Assembly: GCA_013695335.1 (NCBI GenBank)
Contig: JACDAR010000060.1
Coordinates: 1-26,099 of the forward strand
Direction of reading: 5' to 3'
Source of the DNA: Rubrobacter sp.
GTDB lineage: Bacteria > Actinomycetota > Rubrobacteria > Rubrobacterales > Rubrobacteraceae
DNA length: 26,099 bases
The translations under genes were made by a program, and so were the position numbers. The notes beneath the pieces were generated by a model, which was not told where the DNA came from, made no database searches, and saw only the letters and a list, made by a program, of their open reading frames with translations. Positions 22,147 through 26,099 of the stretch are shown here, piece after piece (positions within the stretch are counted from its first letter, which is position 1; each line of letters begins with the position of its first letter).

Positions 22147-25100
22147 GAACAGCAGCGGGGATGCGCCCCCGCGCAGGATAGGGGAGATCCTCGTCTCGCA
22201 GGGCAGGATCGCCGCTGAGCAACTCACCGAAGGGCTATGGGCGCAGCAGTCTGATGGCAGAAGCCTCGGGAGGGTGCTCGTATCCCTCGGATACATAAAC
22301 GAAAAAGAACTGGCGCACGCCCTCTCCACCAGGCTCAACGTAGAGTACGTTGAGGTCTCCGAAGATGATGTTGACCCGAGGGTCTTGAAGATCATCCCGG
22401 AAGAAGTGCTGGTTCAGCACCACGCCATGCCGCTGCGGGTAGAGAACGGGCGGCTACTGGTTGCCATGAGCGATCCCAACGACCTCCTGGCAAGGAGCGA
22501 TCTCACCATAGGTTCCGGATACCCGATCACCACCGTGATCACAGCCAGGGATGACCTGAAGGAGATACAGGGCCGCCTGTTCTCCAGCTATGAGCCGCAG
22601 GCCGATGGTTCGCCATCGGCAGATGGTTCCGACGGGGCGGAGTCCGCGAATGGGGCTCGCAACGGTGGCGGGCCGGGTGGGAAGGGTGAAGGGCCGCGAA
22701 ACGGGGCCGCAGGCGGCCGGAGATCGCTCGGTATCTCCGAGAGAAAAATAGGGGAGATACTGGTCTCGAACGGCAGGATCACCAGTAAACAGCTTCAGGA
22801 TGCGATCTCCATAAGGGAGAATGACTCCCGCGACCTTGGGAAGATCCTGGTCTCGCTGGGTTACGCAACCCCAGCCGACGTGGCGCGTGCGCTGGCCCAG
22901 AGGCTGAAGCTGGATTTCGTGGTCATCTCAGAACTCTCCGAAGACGAGGTGGACACCGAGGTGCTCGGCCGATTCAGCGAGGAGACGCTGCGCAAGTATC
23001 GGGTTCTGCCGCTACGTCACGAGAAAGAGCATCTCGTCGTCGCGATGCACGATCCGAACGATATCCACGCCCTCGAAGACCTCAGGATCATTGCCGGACG
23101 GCAAATACGGTCGGTGGTGGCGTCTGAAGAAGATCTCGCGGGAGCTTTCGTCCATCTCTTCGGTGCGGAGGCGCTGGACGGTGGCGTGGCGACTGATGGG
23201 TACCTTGACGATGTGCCTTCGGAAACCCACCAACAGATTCCTTCAGAAGCTGTCTCCTCAGCGGAGGACATAAAGTTGAAGGTCATGGTGGCTGAGGACG
23301 ATGCTGTATCGCGCATGATCGCCGTGAGGGCCGTTGAAGGCTTCGGGTGCGAGAGCGTGGAGGCCCGCGACGGCCAAGAGGCGTGGAGGTTGTATCAGGA
23401 AGATTCTGGCATAGACGTCATCCTGAGCGACTGGATGATGCCAGGCATGGATGGGCTGGAACTGTGTCAGCGGGTACGTGGGCTAGGACGTCGTCAGCAC
23501 ACGTATTTTGTTTTCCTCACGGCGCTCGGCGACCAGCAACACCTCACCGACGGCATTGAAGCCGGCGCCGACGAGTACCTTATAAAACCCCTCAACAGGG
23601 AGCTTCTGCGTACCAAGTTGGAGGACGCATTCCGCACCAAGTCCCTGCACGAACACCTCGGCGCCAGCGAGGACAACACGCCAGCGACGCAGGGACGCTC
23701 GTTGGCCCTCAGGACTGACACCCAGCCAGCGCATGGGGATAAAGTCTGGGACGTCCTCATCACCAACGGAAAGCTGGACGAGGGACAGTTGCGCCACGCC
23801 CTGGAGGTCCAGGTAGAGCGCCGCGACGAGCTCGGGAAGGTCCTTGTATCCCTTGGCTACATATCCCAGAGGGATCTCGCGCAGGCGCAGGCGCATCGCT
23901 TGCGGCTCGGCTATATAGAGCTCACGGAAAACGACGTGGATAAGGCAGTGATGAACCTCGTCGAGCAAAAAGTGTTGCGTAAATACAAAGTCATGCCCCT
24001 GCGGGTGGAGAACAACCGTTTGGTGGTGGCCATAAGCGACCCCACCAACATCTTCGCCCTCGAAGATCTGACGATGCTCTCTGGATACCCGGTCACGCCC
24101 GTGGTCGCCCTGGAGGAAGACATCACCAGCGTCCACAATAAGCTCTTCGCGTTCAGCGAGGATGTCTCGGAGTTTCTGCAAGAAGCTTCCAAGTCGAACT
24201 TCGAGCAGGACGTAGGGGAGCTGGATCTTGGCGTGGAGGCATCGGCAGACGAGGCACCGATAATTCGCCTGGTCAGCGCCATAATTACCCAGGCTGTTGG
24301 TGATGGCGCATCCGATATCCACATAGAGCCGCGGGCGGGCGAGGTAATGGTACGGATGAGGGTGGATGGCGTGTTGCGCGAGGCCATGACCATTCCGCCA
24401 AAGCTCCAAAGCGGTGTGGTGACGCGCTTCAAGATCGTGGCTGACCTCGACATAGCTGAGAGGCGTGTGCCCCAGGACGGCCGCTTCTCGGTAAAGCTGG
24501 GCGGCCAGAAGATTGACCTGCGCGTGGTGAGCCTTCCCACCGTCTACGGCGAGAAAGTTACCCTCCGTCTGCTCGACACATCGCAGGCCACGGTCGAGCT
24601 TCCCAAGCTCGGGTTCGCGCCGAAGATGTATCGGCGCTACGAGGAGGTGTTCCGCAGGCCGTACGGCACGGTGCTGGTAGCCGGCCCCACGGGCAGCGGC
24701 AAATCCACCACGCTCTACGCCACCCTGAACGAGTTGAATACGCCTGACAAAAACATCATTACCGTCGAGGATCCCGTCGAGTTTCGTATGCGCGGTGTGA
24801 CCCAGATCCAGACCAACGCCAGGGCTGGCCTTACTTTTGCCAGCGCGCTCAGAAGCATCTTGCGCGCCGACCCGGACGTGATGATGGTCGGTGAAATCAG
24901 GGACATGGAAACTGCCAAGATCGCCGTGGAAGCGGCCCTGACCGGGCACCTGGTCCTGGCCACATTGCACACCAACAGCGCCCCGGCTGCCGTCAGTCGT
25001 CTCACCGACATGGGGGTCGAGCCATTCCTCACGTCCTCAGCGGTTGACTGCGTGGTGGCCCAGAGGTTGGCAAGGAAGCTGTGCGAGTTTTGCAAGCAGC

Positions 25101-25411
25101 CGGCGGAGATCGAGAGGGAGATCCTCGAAAGCATGGGGTTCCCGTTTGAGCATGCCACCGGAGATCTTACGTTCTACAAGGGCGTCGGGTGCAAACATTG
25201 CGGAAACTCGGGATACCGGGGACGGACCGGCCTCTACGAGCTCATGGTGGTGACGAAGGAGATCCGGAGCCTGATACTGCATCGCGCTCCGACCGAAGAG
25301 ATATCGCTGCTTGCTGAAAAGGAAGGTATGATTAGGCTAAGGGAAGATGGGCTTCTCAAGGCGGCGCAGGGCATGACTACTGTTGAAGAAGTCTTCAGGA
25401 CTGTTGTGTGA
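22133..25411 (+). CDS. pilB: PilB/GspE-type ATPase with three MshEN domains and an embedded receiver domain
   Basis: I chose the ATG at 22133 (GGAGG 9 nt upstream). It has 1092 residues; typical PilB has about 560. Order: MshEN1 (about 15-150; RIGEILVSQGRIAAEQL, LGRVLVSLGYINEKEL); a Gly/Ala linker; MshEN2 (205-345; KIGEILVSNGRITSKQL); a REC domain (380-500) with AEDD, phospho-acceptor D433 in ILSDWMMPGMDG, FLTAL and K485 in YLIKPL; MshEN3 (536-685), whose opening reads KVWDVLITNGKL and lacks the Arg-Leu-Gly; then the ATPase from about 708 with GASDIHIEPRAGE, Walker A GPTGSGKS (851-858), DPDVMMVGEIRD, LATLHTNSA and a CxxC...CxxC zinc site. It powers type IV pilus or secretion assembly. MshEN repeats bind c-di-GMP in known cases. 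Confidence 0.93.
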   Translation: MHSPENSSGDAPPRRIGEILVSQGRIAAEQLTEGLWAQQSDGRSLGRVLVSLGYINEKELAHALSTRLNVEYVEVSEDDVDPRVLKIIPEEVLVQHHAMPLRVENGRLLVAMSDPNDLLARSDLTIGSGYPITTVITARDDLKEIQGRLFSSYEPQADGSPSADGSDGAESANGARNGGGPGGKGEGPRNGAAGGRRSLGISERKIGEILVSNGRITSKQLQDAISIRENDSRDLGKILVSLGYATPADVARALAQRLKLDFVVISELSEDEVDTEVLGRFSEETLRKYRVLPLRHEKEHLVVAMHDPNDIHALEDLRIIAGRQIRSVVASEEDLAGAFVHLFGAEALDGGVATDGYLDDVPSETHQQIPSEAVSSAEDIKLKVMVAEDDAVSRMIAVRAVEGFGCESVEARDGQEAWRLYQEDSGIDVILSDWMMPGMDGLELCQRVRGLGRRQHTYFVFLTALGDQQHLTDGIEAGADEYLIKPLNRELLRTKLEDAFRTKSLHEHLGASEDNTPATQGRSLALRTDTQPAHGDKVWDVLITNGKLDEGQLRHALEVQVERRDELGKVLVSLGYISQRDLAQAQAHRLRLGYIELTENDVDKAVMNLVEQKVLRKYKVMPLRVENNRLVVAISDPTNIFALEDLTMLSGYPVTPVVALEEDITSVHNKLFAFSEDVSEFLQEASKSNFEQDVGELDLGVEASADEAPIIRLVSAIITQAVGDGASDIHIEPRAGEVMVRMRVDGVLREAMTIPPKLQSGVVTRFKIVADLDIAERRVPQDGRFSVKLGGQKIDLRVVSLPTVYGEKVTLRLLDTSQATVELPKLGFAPKMYRRYEEVFRRPYGTVLVAGPTGSGKSTTLYATLNELNTPDKNIITVEDPVEFRMRGVTQIQTNARAGLTFASALRSILRADPDVMMVGEIRDMETAKIAVEAALTGHLVLATLHTNSAPAAVSRLTDMGVEPFLTSSAVDCVVAQRLARKLCEFCKQPAEIEREILESMGFPFEHATGDLTFYKGVGCKHCGNSGYRGRTGLYELMVVTKEIRSLILHRAPTEEISLLAEKEGMIRLREDGLLKAAQGMTTVEEVFRTVV

Positions 25412-25424
25412 GGTGGTGAGGCGC

Positions 25425-25529
25425 GTGTCCACCCAGCTAGATTTGCGACTGATCCGAACCAACTACACATCCGTGAACCGTAAGCTGGGAGATCGCCAAC
25501 GCTTGTTGGCCGGAGGAGAGCAAAGATGA
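25425..25529 (+). CDS. Possible 34-residue ORF between pilB and pilT
   Basis: GTG at 25425 is followed by 33 sense codons and a TGA at 25527-25529. The frame contains no motif I recognise; it reads MSTQLDLRLIRTNYTSVNRK then LGDRQRLLAGGEQR. GAGGTGG lies a suitable distance upstream. Its stop overlaps the pilT start as ATGA (25526-25529), which would couple translation. It could equally be leader sequence without a product. It is short enough to arise by chance, so confidence is low. Confidence 0.3.
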   Translation: MSTQLDLRLIRTNYTSVNRKLGDRQRLLAGGEQR

Positions 25530-26099
25530 CGATGATCGAGAGCGGGCTCAACGACTACCTCTTCGACGCCATCAAGATGGGCGCAAGCGACCTGCACATA
25601 ACCTCTGGAGTGCCGCCGATGGTGCGCATAAGCGGCAAGGTTAGGCCGCTGGACTACCCGGTCTTCACCGCCAACGGCACGCGAGAGTTGATCTACGATA
25701 TCCTTTCCAACGATCAGCGCCAACGGCTCGAAACCGACCTCGAACTCGACTTCGCGTACACCGTGCCGCGCGTGGCCCGATTCAGGGTCAACGTGTATTT
25801 TCAGCGTGGGGCGATGGGTGCTGCCTTCAGGGCCATCCCAACCAAGATCCGTAGCTTCGCCGACCTCGGACTCCCTAAGGCGATAGAGGACATGTGCGAC
25901 AAGCCGCGTGGGCTCGTGCTCGTTACAGGCCCAACCGGCTCGGGTAAATCCACGACCCTGGCTTCGATGATTGACAAGATCAACGGCGAGCGCCAGGAAC
26001 ACATTATGAGCGTCGAGGACCCCATAGAGTTCCTGCACGAGCACAAGAAGTGCATAGTCAACCAGCGCGAAGTCAACCTGGATACGAGGAGCTTCGCCC
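25526..26099 (+). CDS. pilT: PilT-type twitching-motility ATPase, 3'-truncated by window end
   Basis: The ATG at 25526 has GGAGGAG 7 nt upstream. The visible 191 residues include the PilT N-terminal PAS-like domain (GASDLHITSGVPPMVRISGK), the linker (DFAYTVPRVARFRVNVYFQR), and the ATPase Walker A GPTGSGKS (residues 135-142) with the Asp-box SVEDPIEF. The stop is beyond the window, so Walker B and the arm are not seen. PilT retracts type IV pili by disassembling the pilin fibre, opposite to PilB upstream. The pilB-pilT order is common; an inner-membrane pilC usually follows. Confidence 0.93.
   Translation, partial: MTMIESGLNDYLFDAIKMGASDLHITSGVPPMVRISGKVRPLDYPVFTANGTRELIYDILSNDQRQRLETDLELDFAYTVPRVARFRVNVYFQRGAMGAAFRAIPTKIRSFADLGLPKAIEDMCDKPRGLVLVTGPTGSGKSTTLASMIDKINGERQEHIMSVEDPIEFLHEHKKCIVNQREVNLDTRSFA

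Noticed and set aside
23483..24970. 495-codon minus-strand frame inside pilB
   Set aside because: It is an antisense shadow of the REC-MshEN3-ATPase part, without motifs of its own.

Overview
The window reads as the chromosome of a high-GC actinobacterium, most probably of the Rubrobacter lineage. This rests on GC-rich codon use, frequent GTG/TTG starts, a SigB/SigF-type sigma factor, and the order alaS - ruvX - mltG - (aroE remnant) - pilB - pilT. The lineage is an inference from gene order and protein style; no rRNA, tRNA or CRISPR was seen.

Layout. (1) 1-1436, minus: a 5'-truncated-by-window HTH/NB-ARC regulator, divergent from a plus-strand set of two cupins and a small four-helix membrane protein that ends at a strong hairpin (3269-3292). 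(2) About 3300-4558: an IS110-family insertion sequence with a DEDD/serine transposase and a structured upstream non-coding end that looks like a bridge RNA. An orphan 126-aa gene follows. (3) 4946-11552, minus: aspS followed by six genes that overlap or nearly overlap one another: NodB-like deacetylase, acyl-CoA-dehydrogenase-like flavoprotein, NUDIX hydrolase, NodS-like methyltransferase, FAD/NAD(P) reductase and GT2 glycosyltransferase. This looks like one dedicated pathway of unknown product. (4) 11796-12770, plus: a lipoprotein with a thioredoxin-like part and a lamin-tail-like part.

(5) 12851-15496: cysteine desulfurase followed by a fusion of a NifU/IscU-like scaffold with the tRNA thiolase MnmA, a compact sulfur-relay module for tRNA 2-thiouridine. 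(6) 15573-17402: a DUF948 protein, a YtxH-like protein, a small degenerate RsbW-like protein and a SigB/SigF-family sigma factor, probably a stress-sigma module. (7) 17421-21602: alaS, ruvX and mltG. (8) 21688-22146: an internally deleted relic of shikimate dehydrogenase (aroE). Its end overlaps the start of a very large PilB-type ATPase (22133-25411) with the domain order MshEN-MshEN-REC-MshEN-GspE. A possible 34-codon ORF and pilT (cut by the window end) follow.

The most unusual systems are the PilB motor with a built-in, catalytically complete response-regulator receiver, the six-gene coupled cluster on the minus strand, the NifU-MnmA fusion with a CxxC thiolase site, and the degenerate RsbW-like partner of the sigma factor.
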